Of a DNA stretch of 64,000 bases, positions 8,084 to 16,238 are shown piece after piece. Position 1 is the first letter of the stretch. Each line of letters begins with the position of its first letter. The notes beneath the pieces are model-generated. The model saw only the letters and a list, made by a program, of their open reading frames with translations. It had not been told where the DNA came from and did no database searches. The stretch is from Clostridiales bacterium (GTDB lineage Bacteria > Bacillota > Clostridia > Lachnospirales > Lachnospiraceae). The position numbers and the translations under genes were made by a program. The stretch is from NCBI GenBank assembly GCA_018376135.1, contig JAHABX010000017.1, positions 1 through 64,000 of the forward strand, given 5' to 3'.

Positions 8084-9559
8084 ATGAATGAGATTTTAAT
8101 GGGCTTGATGAATGTGATGACCCCGGTGAACCTTCTTCTTTGCCTGGGCGGATTATTTGTAGGCATTATTTTTGGTGCGCTTCCGGGATTTTCCGCAACA
8201 ATGGGAGTGGCTGTGTTTGTGCCGTTTTCCTATGCACTGGAGCCAGAAGCGGCGCTTCTCTTGCTGTCAGGTGTATACTGTGGTGGCGTGTATGGTGGTT
8301 CGATTCCTGCAATTCTGCTTGGAATACCTGGAACACCTGCTTCTGCGCCGACGGCAATGGAGGGGAGACCTCTGACGAGAAGAGGTGAAAGCGGACGTGC
8401 ACTTGCACTTTGCACAGCAGCTTCCTCTATTGGTGGATTCGCAAGTGCACTTGCACTCTTGTTCCTTGCTCCTGTTTTGGCGATTATTGCTTTGAAGGTA
8501 GGACCGCCAGAGCAGGTTATGATTGCAATCTTCGGTTTGAGCGTAGTATGTATGCTTTCTGAAGGCAATATGGTAAAAGGACTGATGGTTGGTTTTGTGG
8601 CATTGGTGCTGGCTACCATTGGACAGGATCCACAGGTGGGATATCCGAGATTTACTTTTGGTAATCTGAATTTGTATGCGGGAGTATCTCTTGTACCGAT
8701 TCTGATTGGAATATTTTCACTTCCTGAAGTTATTAAGATGCTGGAAACAGATGGAGAAAGCTTTGTAGAAGTGGCTACAACTGGGAAAATGAGGTTAAAG
8801 CTTTCTGACTTTACCAAGAATATTGTGAATCTGGTTCGATCTACTCTGTTAGGTATTGGAATTGGTATTATTCCGGCAGCAGGACCGGATATTGCATCTT
8901 TTTTATCTTACAATGAAGCCCGAAAGGCATCTAAGGCAAAAGAAAGCTTTGGGAATGGTTCGGTAGAAGGTATTCTTGCTTCAGAAGCAGCGAATAATGC
9001 GGTAACTGGAGGTTCTTTGATTCCGCTTCTTTCTCTTGGTATTCCTGGAAGTGCTCCGGCGGCAATCTTTTTGGGTGCAATGTATATTCATGGACTTCGT
9101 CCTGGTTCACAGCTTTTCAGCAATAATGCAGAGATTGTTTATACGCTTCTGGTTGGATTTGCAGTGATCAATATCCTGATGTTCTTTGTGGGGTGGATTT
9201 TCTGTAAATTTGCAAATTTTGTTTTGGTAATTCCAAAGAGTATCCTTGCAACTATGATCGTTATTCTTGCTACAGTCGGAGCCTTTGCAATTAACAAAAG
9301 CATGTTTGATGTGTTCCAGATGTATATTGCTGGTGTGATCGGCTACATTATGGATAAAAACGATTATCCGGTATCTCCGGTTGCGTTGGCGTTACTTTTG
9401 GGTGGAATGCTGGAGACGGCAATCAGCCAGACGCTTGTTATGTATCCGAATAATGTAATGCAGATGTTTACGAGACCATATACGATTATATTTACCATAC
9501 TGGTAGTTATTTCATTTGTATGGCCGATCATCAGAAAGAGAATGGCAAAAAAGGCATAG
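8084..9559 (+). CDS. tctA: Tripartite tricarboxylate transporter large permease (TctA)
   Basis: A 491-residue permease with about 11-12 membrane segments and clear TctA motifs: GALPGFSATMGVAVFVPFSY near residue 31 and the second inverted copy near residue 260 (GIIPAAGPDIASFLSYNEA), plus GGSLIPLLSLGIPGSAPAA. It forms the substrate channel driven by an ion gradient. AGGAGG precedes the start. It follows tctB by 12 nt and is followed after 8 nt by the amidohydrolase gene, so all are one transcript. Confidence 0.95.
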   Translation: MNEILMGLMNVMTPVNLLLCLGGLFVGIIFGALPGFSATMGVAVFVPFSYALEPEAALLLLSGVYCGGVYGGSIPAILLGIPGTPASAPTAMEGRPLTRRGESGRALALCTAASSIGGFASALALLFLAPVLAIIALKVGPPEQVMIAIFGLSVVCMLSEGNMVKGLMVGFVALVLATIGQDPQVGYPRFTFGNLNLYAGVSLVPILIGIFSLPEVIKMLETDGESFVEVATTGKMRLKLSDFTKNIVNLVRSTLLGIGIGIIPAAGPDIASFLSYNEARKASKAKESFGNGSVEGILASEAANNAVTGGSLIPLLSLGIPGSAPAAIFLGAMYIHGLRPGSQLFSNNAEIVYTLLVGFAVINILMFFVGWIFCKFANFVLVIPKSILATMIVILATVGAFAINKSMFDVFQMYIAGVIGYIMDKNDYPVSPVALALLLGGMLETAISQTLVMYPNNVMQMFTRPYTIIFTILVVISFVWPIIRKRMAKKA

Positions 9560-9567
9560 GTGAAAAT

Positions 9568-10743
9568 ATGAAATATATTATGACTGCGGACCTGGTTTTG
9601 GCAGGTCCGGATCTTGAAGGGATCAAAGACGGTGCGGTAGTGACAGAAGGAGAGAAGATCCTTTATGTGGGAACCAGAACCAAGGCAGAGACCATTTATC
9701 AGGATGCGGAAAAAATCGTACATAGCGGAAAATGTCTGATGCCGGGTATGTTTGAGTGCCACAATCATCTGGCTATGGATGCACGTGTGAAAGATCATCT
9801 TGCAATGATGGAGCTCAGTGAGTGCGAGCATACGGTGATGGCTTTGAATGGTCTCAGGGATGATCTGATGTCCGGTGTGACCACAGCCCGCTGTCTTGGG
9901 GACAGAAACTATATTGATGTGGTGCTGAAGGAGCAGATAAAACAGGGAAAGGTCATTGGACCGGATCTGCTTGTCTGCGGAATTGGAATGAAGGGGCGTC
10001 ATGGTCATGGTTTTGTAGGAGTTCCTCATTCCGGTGTAGAAGAGTTCCGCAGGACTGCCAGGGAAAATATGTTCAGAGGTGTGGATTTCCTGAAGATTTT
10101 TGTGACACCGGGCGCACCATCTGTGACACCTGAGGATTTTATTCCTTGTTTCATCTCTTATGACGAGATCCGCACTGTTGTGGAGGAAGCGAAGGCTCTC
10201 AACATTAAGACTGCCGCACATTGTATTGGAGGGAAAGGACTGGAATACTGTGTGAAGGCGGGAGTGGATTCCATTGAGCATGTTTACAGCATTACACCGG
10301 AACAGGTGAAGATGGTCGAGGAAGAGCATAAAGGGTGGATTGATATGACCTCCGGTATCGTGCTGGATCCGGAACGAGAACCCTATCTTCCGGACAGCCA
10401 GGTTCAGAAGATGCGCGGGGCAAGAGAATATTCCAGGCAGTGCATGAATCAGATTTATCAGAGTAGCAAGATTCGATATACACTTGGAACCGATGCAAAT
10501 CACGGTCTGCTTTATAAGGAGCTTGGATTTGCATGTGCCGGAGGAGCATCTGCTTTGGATGCTTTGAAGGGCGTGACAGTCAATGCGGCAAAAATGTGTG
10601 GTCTGGAAAAGAAGACCGGACAGCTGACGGCAGGAATGAAGGCTGATATTATCGCAGTGGGTGGAAATCCTCTGGAAGATACAAAGGTATTGGCAGACGT
10701 GTCTTTTGTTATGAAGACCGGTATTATTTATAAAAACAGATAG
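9568..10743 (+). CDS. Metal-dependent amidohydrolase
   Basis: A 391-residue amidohydrolase-superfamily enzyme of the imidazolonepropionase / Xaa-Pro-dipeptidase-like branch. Visible metal ligands are H65 and H67 (CHNH), the candidate carboxylated lysine K176 (DFLKIF), H218 (AAHCIGG), H238 (SIEHVY) and D309 (LGTDANHG). The start at 9568 gives an AGGTGA ribosome site 8 nt after the tctA stop. It is the last gene of the sigma-54 operon. By context it hydrolyses an amide, lactam or lactone bond of the compound brought in by TctABC, before or after the SAF-domain oxidoreductase. The substrate is not known. Confidence 0.85.
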   Translation: MKYIMTADLVLAGPDLEGIKDGAVVTEGEKILYVGTRTKAETIYQDAEKIVHSGKCLMPGMFECHNHLAMDARVKDHLAMMELSECEHTVMALNGLRDDLMSGVTTARCLGDRNYIDVVLKEQIKQGKVIGPDLLVCGIGMKGRHGHGFVGVPHSGVEEFRRTARENMFRGVDFLKIFVTPGAPSVTPEDFIPCFISYDEIRTVVEEAKALNIKTAAHCIGGKGLEYCVKAGVDSIEHVYSITPEQVKMVEEEHKGWIDMTSGIVLDPEREPYLPDSQVQKMRGAREYSRQCMNQIYQSSKIRYTLGTDANHGLLYKELGFACAGGASALDALKGVTVNAAKMCGLEKKTGQLTAGMKADIIAVGGNPLEDTKVLADVSFVMKTGIIYKNR

Positions 10744-10752
10744 ACAACAGAA

Positions 10753-10790
10753 AGGTACATCACGCATTCGTTCGTGATGTACCTCTTTTT
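10753..10790 (+). terminator. Operon terminator
   Basis: A perfect 12-bp stem (10753-10764 with 10773-10784) and a T-rich tail, 9 nt after the amidohydrolase stop. It lies between convergent genes. Confidence 0.9.
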
Positions 10791-10791
10791 G

Positions 10792-11565
10792 TCACTGTAT
10801 TTCCTGCATTTCCCGAATTTCTTTTTCCTGGGCTTCTATTATGGTATTTGCCAGAGTGCGTACTTCTTCATGATCTGTATATTCCAGAATGGCTTTAGAC
10901 ATATCCACTGCCATCTGATGATGCAGAATCATCCCTTCCGCGAAGGCGGTCTCCACGTCCTGGGCGTCTGTGGTTCCATGATCCATAAGCGTATGTCCTT
11001 CCATCATCTGCCGGTAGGTATTCAGATATGCCTGTTCCTGTTCTTCATCGGTCTCGCCGGAGGCTTCGATCTCCTCGATGAGCCGTTCCATCTCTTCGAT
11101 TTCCTGGGTCTGGGCAGCTACAATGTCTTTGGCGAGCTGTCGGAACTTCGGATGTTCTCCGCCGTAGGCAAGATAGCTGTTTGCCATATCGATGGCAGAT
11201 TTGTGATGAGGGATCATGCCTTTCAGAAAATCAACGGATGCATTGCCGGAAGCTTCCAGATCCATATCTTCCATCATCTGTGTCATGATCGTACCCTGTT
11301 CCTTCAGATACTGCTGCAGATCCCGGTCAGTGTCGGCAGTGTCGGTAGTGTCGGAAACGGATTCACCGGCAGATGAATCCGGGGAGGGAACAGTGTCATG
11401 ATTACTCATCTGGGGATCGGTGGTTTCGGTGCGGTCTTCCTGAGCGAGAGGAGGCGTTTCTTCTGCGTTCCCGGCGGAAAGCATGAGAAAGAGGAAAAAC
11501 AGGATCAGAATCAGGATGATCAGCGCAATAATCACGGTTCGGTAGTTTGGATGCTTATGTTTCAT
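10792..11565 (-). CDS. DUF305 protein with membrane anchor
   Basis: A 257-residue protein with an N-terminal membrane anchor (about residues 10-30), a Ser/Thr/Asp-rich linker (about 32-85) and a DUF305 (CopM-like) ferritin-like helical domain. Two repeats carry the family motif: MIPHHKSAIDMA and MILHHQMAVDMS. DUF305 proteins are extracytoplasmic and several bind copper or other metals; the function here is not shown. The start at 11565 follows AAAGGAG; the longer open frame to 11691 runs over promoter-like DNA. A -10-like TATAAT lies at 11613-11608 on the minus strand. It is monocistronic. Confidence 0.85.
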   Translation of the reverse strand: MKHKHPNYRTVIIALIILILILFFLFLMLSAGNAEETPPLAQEDRTETTDPQMSNHDTVPSPDSSAGESVSDTTDTADTDRDLQQYLKEQGTIMTQMMEDMDLEASGNASVDFLKGMIPHHKSAIDMANSYLAYGGEHPKFRQLAKDIVAAQTQEIEEMERLIEEIEASGETDEEQEQAYLNTYRQMMEGHTLMDHGTTDAQDVETAFAEGMILHHQMAVDMSKAILEYTDHEEVRTLANTIIEAQEKEIREMQEIQ

Positions 11566-11664
11566 AAAAAACTCCTTTTGCTTTTTAGTATGCCAATTTG
11601 TAGAAGGATTATAAGTGTTACAGGTTGGAAACTTGTACACGGAGGGTAACTGCACAAAATAATA

Positions 11665-11734
11665 AAATGTCAAAAACTCTTGACATTTCACTGCCCCTTT
11701 GATACGATAAAAATGTCAAAACTATTTGACATTT
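11665..11734 (+). promoter_or_regulatory. Promoter with two repressor dyads
   Basis: Two identical-pattern palindromes AAATGTCAA-N6-TTGACATTT lie at 11665-11688 and 11711-11734, 46 bp centre to centre. The promoter TTGACA (11680-11685), 17 nt, TACGAT (11703-11708) has its -35 in the right half of the first dyad, and the second dyad covers the expected start of transcription. This is a typical autorepression layout for the HTH gene two positions downstream. Confidence 0.85.
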
Positions 11735-11769
11735 TGCGGTTGAATGAATATCGAAAGGAGTGAAAGGTT

Positions 11770-12060
11770 ATGTCAGTAGGAGCAATGATTTTTTTGGGAC
11801 TTGTGTTAGTTGTGTTTGGGGGACTGGATATTTTTATGTTGGTATCGCTCTTAAAGCCGGGAGATGAACGCAGTCAAATTATTGTATGGAAAGCCAGTTC
11901 TTTTACGCTGCTTGCACTGGTTGGCTCCAGCATATTAGATGTCATTGAAAGTTTTGTAAGAGCGCAGCCTATGATCCAAAATCCTTTTATTCAACTGGAA
12001 GTTGCCGCTATAGTTTATTTTGCAGCTCTCATGGTTTACAAAAGAAAGCATGGTGGTTGA
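11770..12060 (+). CDS. Small membrane protein paired with HTH repressor
   Basis: A 96-residue protein with three hydrophobic segments (about 5-28, 42-60 and 75-92). I do not recognise a named family. It begins after GAAAGGAG and ends 1 nt before the ATG of a compact XRE-type repressor, so the two are cotranscribed from the dyad-flanked promoter. Such HTH plus small-membrane-protein pairs are common in Firmicutes, often with the membrane protein acting as sensor, immunity or stress partner, but no role is shown here. Confidence 0.7.
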   Translation: MSVGAMIFLGLVLVVFGGLDIFMLVSLLKPGDERSQIIVWKASSFTLLALVGSSILDVIESFVRAQPMIQNPFIQLEVAAIVYFAALMVYKRKHGG

Positions 12061-12061
12061 T

Positions 12062-12253
12062 ATGGAAAACATAATCAGAAACAAACGAAAGGAATTAGGC
12101 TTATCGCAGGAAGAATTAGCAAAAAAATGTGGTGTTTCCCGTCAAACAATCAATGCGATAGAGAATAACAAATATGACCCGACACTGGTATTAGCGTTTG
12201 GTCTTTCCAGAGAATTAGAAATAACTGTTGACGAATTGTTCATACACTCATAA
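12062..12253 (+). CDS. XRE-type HTH transcriptional regulator
   Basis: A 63-residue protein that is almost only an HTH_3 domain: RNKRKELGLSQEELAKKCGV then SRQTINAIENNKYDPTL and the ITVDELF end typical of the small YgzD/YozG-like repressors. The start at 12062 is one base after the upstream stop. It probably binds the two AAATGTCAA-N6-TTGACATTT dyads around its own promoter and represses the pair. No effector domain is present, so relief must come through a partner, possibly the upstream membrane protein. Confidence 0.9.
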   Translation: MENIIRNKRKELGLSQEELAKKCGVSRQTINAIENNKYDPTLVLAFGLSRELEITVDELFIHS

Positions 12254-12266
12254 ATTATGATTGATG

Positions 12267-12285
12267 AGCGGCATGACCGCTTTTC
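12267..12285 (+). terminator. Weak terminator after HTH gene
   Basis: AGCGG (12267-12271) and CCGCT (12277-12281) with a T-rich tail, 14 nt after the HTH stop. The stem is short. Confidence 0.5.
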
Positions 12286-12334
12286 TATATTATCACCCTT
12301 TGGTGGCAGGCAATGGCATTGATTTTTGCGATGT

Positions 12335-12736
12335 TCATTTGAATGGTAATTCGGACGGATTCAGCACCTCATACCATTCTTCGTTGTAAACAATATACTC
12401 TGTTGTTCCGCCATCTGCGTATGTAAAAGTCAATACGTCATTATTAATGGTAAAGATATATGAGTCCCCTCCGGATTGTGTTTCGGACGGGGTTTTGCCA
12501 TCTGCAAAAGTTCTGTGCTGCAAAGAAAGGTTGGAAAGCCATGTTGCCAATTCATTAAAGTTCTCTACGACAAAATCTCCTGCATTGATCACACTTCCAT
12601 CATAGTATCCGCTGATCTCCACTTTGCTGATTTCACCTGGCATTGAAAATACATCTGAACCACTGACTGTTTTTTGACAGCCACTCATACTTAACATACA
12701 AACGTTCGCTATAATTATTACGATGTACTTTTTCAT
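12335..12736 (-). CDS. Hypothetical lipoprotein
   Basis: A 133-residue protein with a lipoprotein signal peptide and lipobox LSMSGC at about residues 15-20. The mature part is predicted mixed beta and shows no motif I recognise. GAGGAGG precedes the ATG. It is convergent with the HTH module and divergent from pyrF, and the DNA around it is AT-richer than the flanking housekeeping genes, suggesting accessory content. Function unknown. Confidence 0.7.
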   Translation of the reverse strand: MKKYIVIIIANVCMLSMSGCQKTVSGSDVFSMPGEISKVEISGYYDGSVINAGDFVVENFNELATWLSNLSLQHRTFADGKTPSETQSGGDSYIFTINNDVLTFTYADGGTTEYIVYNEEWYEVLNPSELPFK

Positions 12737-12901
12737 GCAAATTACCTCCTCATTGTGTTTCTGTGCTGTACAGACGAAAAAACAGAAAATGTTTCTTTTT
12801 CCATTGAACCTTCATTTCGCTTTTAATGGTTAAATATATTATAGCTCAAAAGCATGAATAATTCTATCATTTTGCCCCATAATGGGCGAATGTGACAGCA
12901 C

Positions 12902-12930
12902 TTGAAAACCGCAAACACATATGTTACACT
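12902..12930 (+). promoter_or_regulatory. pyrF promoter
   Basis: TTGAAA (12902-12907), 17 nt, TACACT (12925-12930), 46 nt before pyrF. The GTTACACTGA block is shared with the divergent promoters near 2.0 kb. Confidence 0.75.
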
Positions 12931-12976
12931 GAACGCAGAATATTACAAGGAATGGAAATACAAAGGAGACAGAAGG

Positions 12977-13906
12977 ATGATCAACAAATTAGTCAGCAAG
13001 ATTCAGAAGACAAAAGCGCCCATCGTAGTGGGACTGGACCCGATGCTTAATTATGTACCGGAGCATATCCAGAAGAAAGCATTTGCAGAGTTTGGCGAGA
13101 CATTGGAAGGGGCTGCAGAGGCGATCTGGCAGTTCAATAAAGAGATCGTGGACAAGACCTGGGATCTGATCCCGGCAGTAAAGCCGCAGATCGCCATGTA
13201 TGAGCAGTTCGGCATCGAAGGCATGAAGGCATACAAGAAGACGGTGGACTACTGTAAGTCCAGGGATCTGGTGGTGATCGGTGATATCAAACGAGGAGAC
13301 ATCGGCTCCACATCCGCGGCCTATGCGGTAGGACATCTGGGAAAGGTACAGGTGGGAAGCAAGACCTACGCAGGCTTTGACGAGGATTTTGCAACGGTCA
13401 ATCCGTATCTTGGTTCTGATGGCGTGAAGCCTTTTATTGAGGTATGCAAGGAGGAGAAGAAGGGGCTTTTCATTCTGGTGAAGACCTCCAATCCTTCCAG
13501 CGGAGAGTTCCAGGATCAGCTCATTGGCGGGAAGACGTTATATGAGCTGGTTGGCGAGAAGGTGGCAGAGTGGGGCGCAGACCATATGGGAGATTCCTAC
13601 AGCTATATCGGCGCTGTTGTCGGCGCGACCTATCCGGAACAGGGGAAACTGCTCCGTAAGGCGATGCCCAAGTCCTTCATTCTTGTACCCGGCTACGGAG
13701 CACAGGGCGGACAGGGTAAGGATCTGGTTCACTTCTTCAATGAGGACGGTCTGGGTGCGATCGTGAATTCCTCCCGCGGAATCATTGCAGCTTATAAGCA
13801 GGAAGCTTATGCAAAATACGGTGCAGAGAATTTTGGCGATGCGTCCCGCGCCGCTGTGGAAGCGATGATCGCAGACATCCAGGGCGCGCTGGAAGCAGAG
13901 AAATAG
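12977..13906 (+). CDS. pyrF: Orotidine 5'-phosphate decarboxylase
   Basis: A 309-residue type 2 (long) OMP decarboxylase that converts OMP to UMP, the last step of de novo UMP synthesis. It shows VVGLDP near residue 15, the catalytic DIKRGDIGST block and the phosphate-binding end GAQGG followed by NSSRGI. The ATG at 12977 is preceded by AAAGGAG and AGAAGGA; the open frame to 12902 overlaps the promoter. It heads pyrF-pyrK-pyrD. pyrE, often next in related genomes, lies 8 kb away beyond an iron gene block. Confidence 0.96.
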   Translation: MINKLVSKIQKTKAPIVVGLDPMLNYVPEHIQKKAFAEFGETLEGAAEAIWQFNKEIVDKTWDLIPAVKPQIAMYEQFGIEGMKAYKKTVDYCKSRDLVVIGDIKRGDIGSTSAAYAVGHLGKVQVGSKTYAGFDEDFATVNPYLGSDGVKPFIEVCKEEKKGLFILVKTSNPSSGEFQDQLIGGKTLYELVGEKVAEWGADHMGDSYSYIGAVVGATYPEQGKLLRKAMPKSFILVPGYGAQGGQGKDLVHFFNEDGLGAIVNSSRGIIAAYKQEAYAKYGAENFGDASRAAVEAMIADIQGALEAEK

Positions 13907-13922
13907 TGCGGAGGACAGGATT

Positions 13923-14684
13923 TTGAAGAGCAGAGAATTTGCTGTAGTCATTGAGCAGGAGAAGATCGCTGCAGACGTATACAGTCTGTGGCTCCAGACA
14001 GAGCAGATCGCAAAGGAAGCGAAGCCGGGACAGTTTATTTCCGTGTACAGCAGGGATGAGAGCCGGATGCTTCCGAGACCGATCAGTATCTGTGAGATTG
14101 ACCGGGAAGCCGGAAAGCTCCGTATTGTGTACCGTGTGGTTGGAGAAGGAACAAAGGAATTCTCCAGTCTGAAGGCAGGAGACAGACTGGAGATCCTGGG
14201 ACCTCTTGGAAATGGTTTCCCGTTAAAGGATAAGAAGGCATTCCTCATGGGCGGAGGAATCGGGATTCCGCCTATGGTGCAGCTTGCAAAGGAGCTGGAC
14301 TGTGAGGTACAGATCATTGCAGGATACCGGGATGAGCTGTTTCTGACGGAGGAGCTTGGTGCAAACGGAGCGCTCTACGTGGCGACAGAGGATGGAAGTG
14401 CAGGGACGAAGGGCAATGTGATGGACGCGGTCCGTGAGAACGGTCTGACAGCCGATATCATCTATGCCTGCGGTCCCAAGCCCATGCTGCGTGCCATAAA
14501 GGCATATGCGGAGGAGCAGGGCATCGAATGCTACATTTCCATGGAGGAGCGAATGGCATGCGGCGTCGGAGCCTGCCTTGCCTGCGTCTGCCAGTCCAGG
14601 GATGTGGATGAGCATACCCATGTACATAATAAGCGTGTCTGCAAGGACGGACCGGTATTTTTGAGTACGGAGGTGGAGCTGTGA
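13923..14684 (+). CDS. pyrK: Dihydroorotate dehydrogenase B electron-transfer subunit
   Basis: A 253-residue FAD/[2Fe-2S] subunit that passes electrons from PyrD FMN to NAD+. The FAD-binding RPISICE is near residue 55, the NAD-binding GGGIGIPPM near residue 107, and the cluster cysteines lie in CGVGACLACVC plus a later Cys before DGPVF. The start is TTG at 13923, 8 nt after GGAGG; there is no better ATG nearby. It follows pyrF by 16 nt and overlaps pyrD by one base. Confidence 0.95.
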   Translation: MKSREFAVVIEQEKIAADVYSLWLQTEQIAKEAKPGQFISVYSRDESRMLPRPISICEIDREAGKLRIVYRVVGEGTKEFSSLKAGDRLEILGPLGNGFPLKDKKAFLMGGGIGIPPMVQLAKELDCEVQIIAGYRDELFLTEELGANGALYVATEDGSAGTKGNVMDAVRENGLTADIIYACGPKPMLRAIKAYAEEQGIECYISMEERMACGVGACLACVCQSRDVDEHTHVHNKRVCKDGPVFLSTEVEL

Positions 14685-15586
14685 TGAATACAAAAGTGAC
14701 GCTTGCCGGTGTGGAGCTGAAGAATCCGGTCATGACTGCTTCCGGAACCTTTGGGTCCGGTGCGGAATATGGTGAGTTTTATGATCTGAGTGCGCTGGGC
14801 GCGGTGGTGACCAAGGGCGTTGCCAGTGTGCCGTGGCCGGGCAATCCAACACCCCGGATCGCTGAGACCAGAGGAGGCATGCTCAATGCCATCGGTCTTC
14901 AGAATCCCGGCATCGATGTATTTGTGGAAAGGGATATTCCGAACCTTCGGAAATACGATACCAGGATCATTGTGAATGTCTGTGGAAAAACCACGGAGGA
15001 TTACTGTGCGGTTGTGGAAAGGCTGGCATCTGAGCCGGTGGATCTTCTGGAAATCAATGTTTCCTGTCCCAATGTGAAAGAAGGCGGCATTGCCTTTGGA
15101 CAGAATCCCCAGGCCCTGGAAGCCATTACCCGGGAAGTGAAGAAATATGCGAAGCAGCCGATCATTATGAAGCTGAGTCCCAATGTGACGGATATTACAG
15201 AGATGGCAAGGGCAGCGGAAGCAGGAGGAGCGGATGTACTTTCTCTTATCAATACGCTTACCGGAATGAAGATCGATATCAACCGGAGAACCTTTGCCAT
15301 TGCCAATAAGACCGGCGGTATGTCCGGACCGGCAGTAAAGCCGGTGGCAGTGCGCATGGTCTATCAGGCGGCGAATGCGGTAAAGCTGCCGATCATCGGC
15401 ATGGGCGGCATCTGCAGCGCGGATGACGCCATGGAGTTTATTCTGGCAGGAGCCACAGCTGTATCGGTGGGAACGGCGAATTTTGCCAATCCTTATGCGG
15501 CGAAGGAAGTGGCAGAGGGCATAGAAGCCTATATGGAGAAATATCAGGTAGAAGATATTCAGGAGCTCATCGGAGCAGTCAGATAA
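14684..15586 (+). CDS. pyrD: Dihydroorotate dehydrogenase B catalytic subunit
   Basis: A 300-residue class 1B dihydroorotate dehydrogenase (FMN TIM barrel) that oxidises dihydroorotate to orotate together with PyrK. NVSCPNVKEGG contains the class 1 catalytic Cys. TKGV near the N terminus and GMGGICSADDA near the C terminus are FMN/phosphate sites. The ATG at 14684 overlaps the pyrK stop in TGATG; a GTG at 14681 is an alternative. It is the last pyr gene before the iron block. Confidence 0.96.
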   Translation: MNTKVTLAGVELKNPVMTASGTFGSGAEYGEFYDLSALGAVVTKGVASVPWPGNPTPRIAETRGGMLNAIGLQNPGIDVFVERDIPNLRKYDTRIIVNVCGKTTEDYCAVVERLASEPVDLLEINVSCPNVKEGGIAFGQNPQALEAITREVKKYAKQPIIMKLSPNVTDITEMARAAEAGGADVLSLINTLTGMKIDINRRTFAIANKTGGMSGPAVKPVAVRMVYQAANAVKLPIIGMGGICSADDAMEFILAGATAVSVGTANFANPYAAKEVAEGIEAYMEKYQVEDIQELIGAVR

Positions 15587-15598
15587 ATCAGAAAAACG

Positions 15599-15634
15599 AG
15601 GGTGCAGAAGGATCAGATGATCCTGCGGCACCCT
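15599..15634 (+). terminator. Hairpin after pyrD
   Basis: AGGGTGC (15599-15605) pairs with GCACCCT (15628-15634) around an inner AGGATCA/TGATCCT stem. The following T content is modest, so termination is likely but may be partial. Confidence 0.6.
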
Positions 15635-15764
15635 TGTCTGGTTTCGGGGGACTCTGCAGCAGGATCGCCCTGTTAGGCTTTACTGCCTGTGTGTCGACCA
15701 TAAATTTTTTCTGCAATTGAAATTTACGCAGTTGAAATTTGTGAGAAAAATTTTCAGGAAGGTA

Positions 15765-15793
15765 TTGACAAATGGTTGAACTGTCTATATACT
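15765..15793 (+). promoter_or_regulatory. feo operon promoter
   Basis: TTGACA (15765-15770), 17 nt, TATACT (15788-15793): near-consensus sigma-A promoter about 110 nt before feoA. The interval 15635-15764 holds no gene. Confidence 0.9.
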
Positions 15794-15795
15794 AT

Positions 15796-15826
15796 AAATC
15801 GGTTAGCGACATCTAACCGATTTTTT
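15796..15826 (+). promoter_or_regulatory. Metal-type operator 1, overlapping +1
   Basis: An 11-bp inverted repeat (AAATCGGTTAG, loop CGACAT, CTAACCGATTT) followed by Ts directly after the -10. Its core GGTTAG-N6-CTAACC matches the TTAG-N6-CTAA pattern seen five more times in this block, of the DtxR/IdeR operator kind. As RNA it could also act as a terminator. Confidence 0.75.
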
Positions 15827-15836
15827 TGAATCTGTG

Positions 15837-15852
15837 ATTAGCATATGCTAAT
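15837..15852 (+). promoter_or_regulatory. Metal-type operator 2
   Basis: ATTAGCATATGCTAAT is a perfect 16-bp palindrome with the same TTAG-N6-CTAA core, 31 bp downstream of operator 1 inside the feoA leader. Confidence 0.75.
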
Positions 15853-15904
15853 TAAGAGAATACATATAAATATACACAATAAACTGACAGATGGTGGTGT
15901 AAAT

Positions 15905-16117
15905 ATGACGTTAAAAGATGCGGTGGCGGGTAAGGAATATATTATCCGGCAGATTGAGACCGATGATGAGGAACTGAATGGTTTTTTGTTTTCGCTTGGC
16001 TGTTATAGCGGAGAAGCGATCACGGTGGTTTCCCACCTGAAAGGCGGCTGCGTTGTTTCTATCAAGGACGGAAGATATAACATTGACCGCCAGTTAGCCG
16101 AAGCAATCGTTGTCTGA
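15905..16117 (+). CDS. feoA: FeoA family ferrous iron transport protein
   Basis: A 70-residue FeoA-like SH3-fold protein that assists FeoB in ferrous iron uptake at the cytoplasmic face. It has the family layout, with the central LGCYSGEAITVVSHLKGG region and the RYNIDRQLAEAI end. The ATG at 15905 gives the normal family length; an ATG at 15845 lies inside operator 2 and is rejected. A hairpin-like AAGCGGGC-TTCG-GTCTGT with Ts follows the stop, then another operator, then feoB. Confidence 0.9.
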   Translation: MTLKDAVAGKEYIIRQIETDDEELNGFLFSLGCYSGEAITVVSHLKGGCVVSIKDGRYNIDRQLAEAIVV

Positions 16118-16155
16118 GTAATAAAAGCGGGCTTCGGTCTGTTTTTTGCCCGGTG

Positions 16156-16171
16156 GTTAGCAAAAGCTAAT
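16156..16171 (+). promoter_or_regulatory. Metal-type operator 3, before feoB
   Basis: GTTAG-CAAAAG-CTAAT, same dyad core, 68 bp before the feoB start. A second perfect inverted repeat TAACTTTAT / ATAAAGTTA (16185-16193 and 16207-16215) lies between it and feoB. Confidence 0.7.
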
Positions 16172-16238
16172 CAATGAGTGTTTGTAACTTTATCCGAAAG
16201 GATTTTATAAAGTTAAATGATAAAAGGAGGATACCCCA

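Noticed and set aside
9364..10767. 467-codon minus-strand frame opposite the amidohydrolase
   Set aside because: Shadow; the plus-strand protein has all its metal ligands.
10774..11376. Plus-strand 200-codon frame over the DUF305 gene
   Set aside because: It begins inside a terminator T run and is opposite clear DUF305 repeats.
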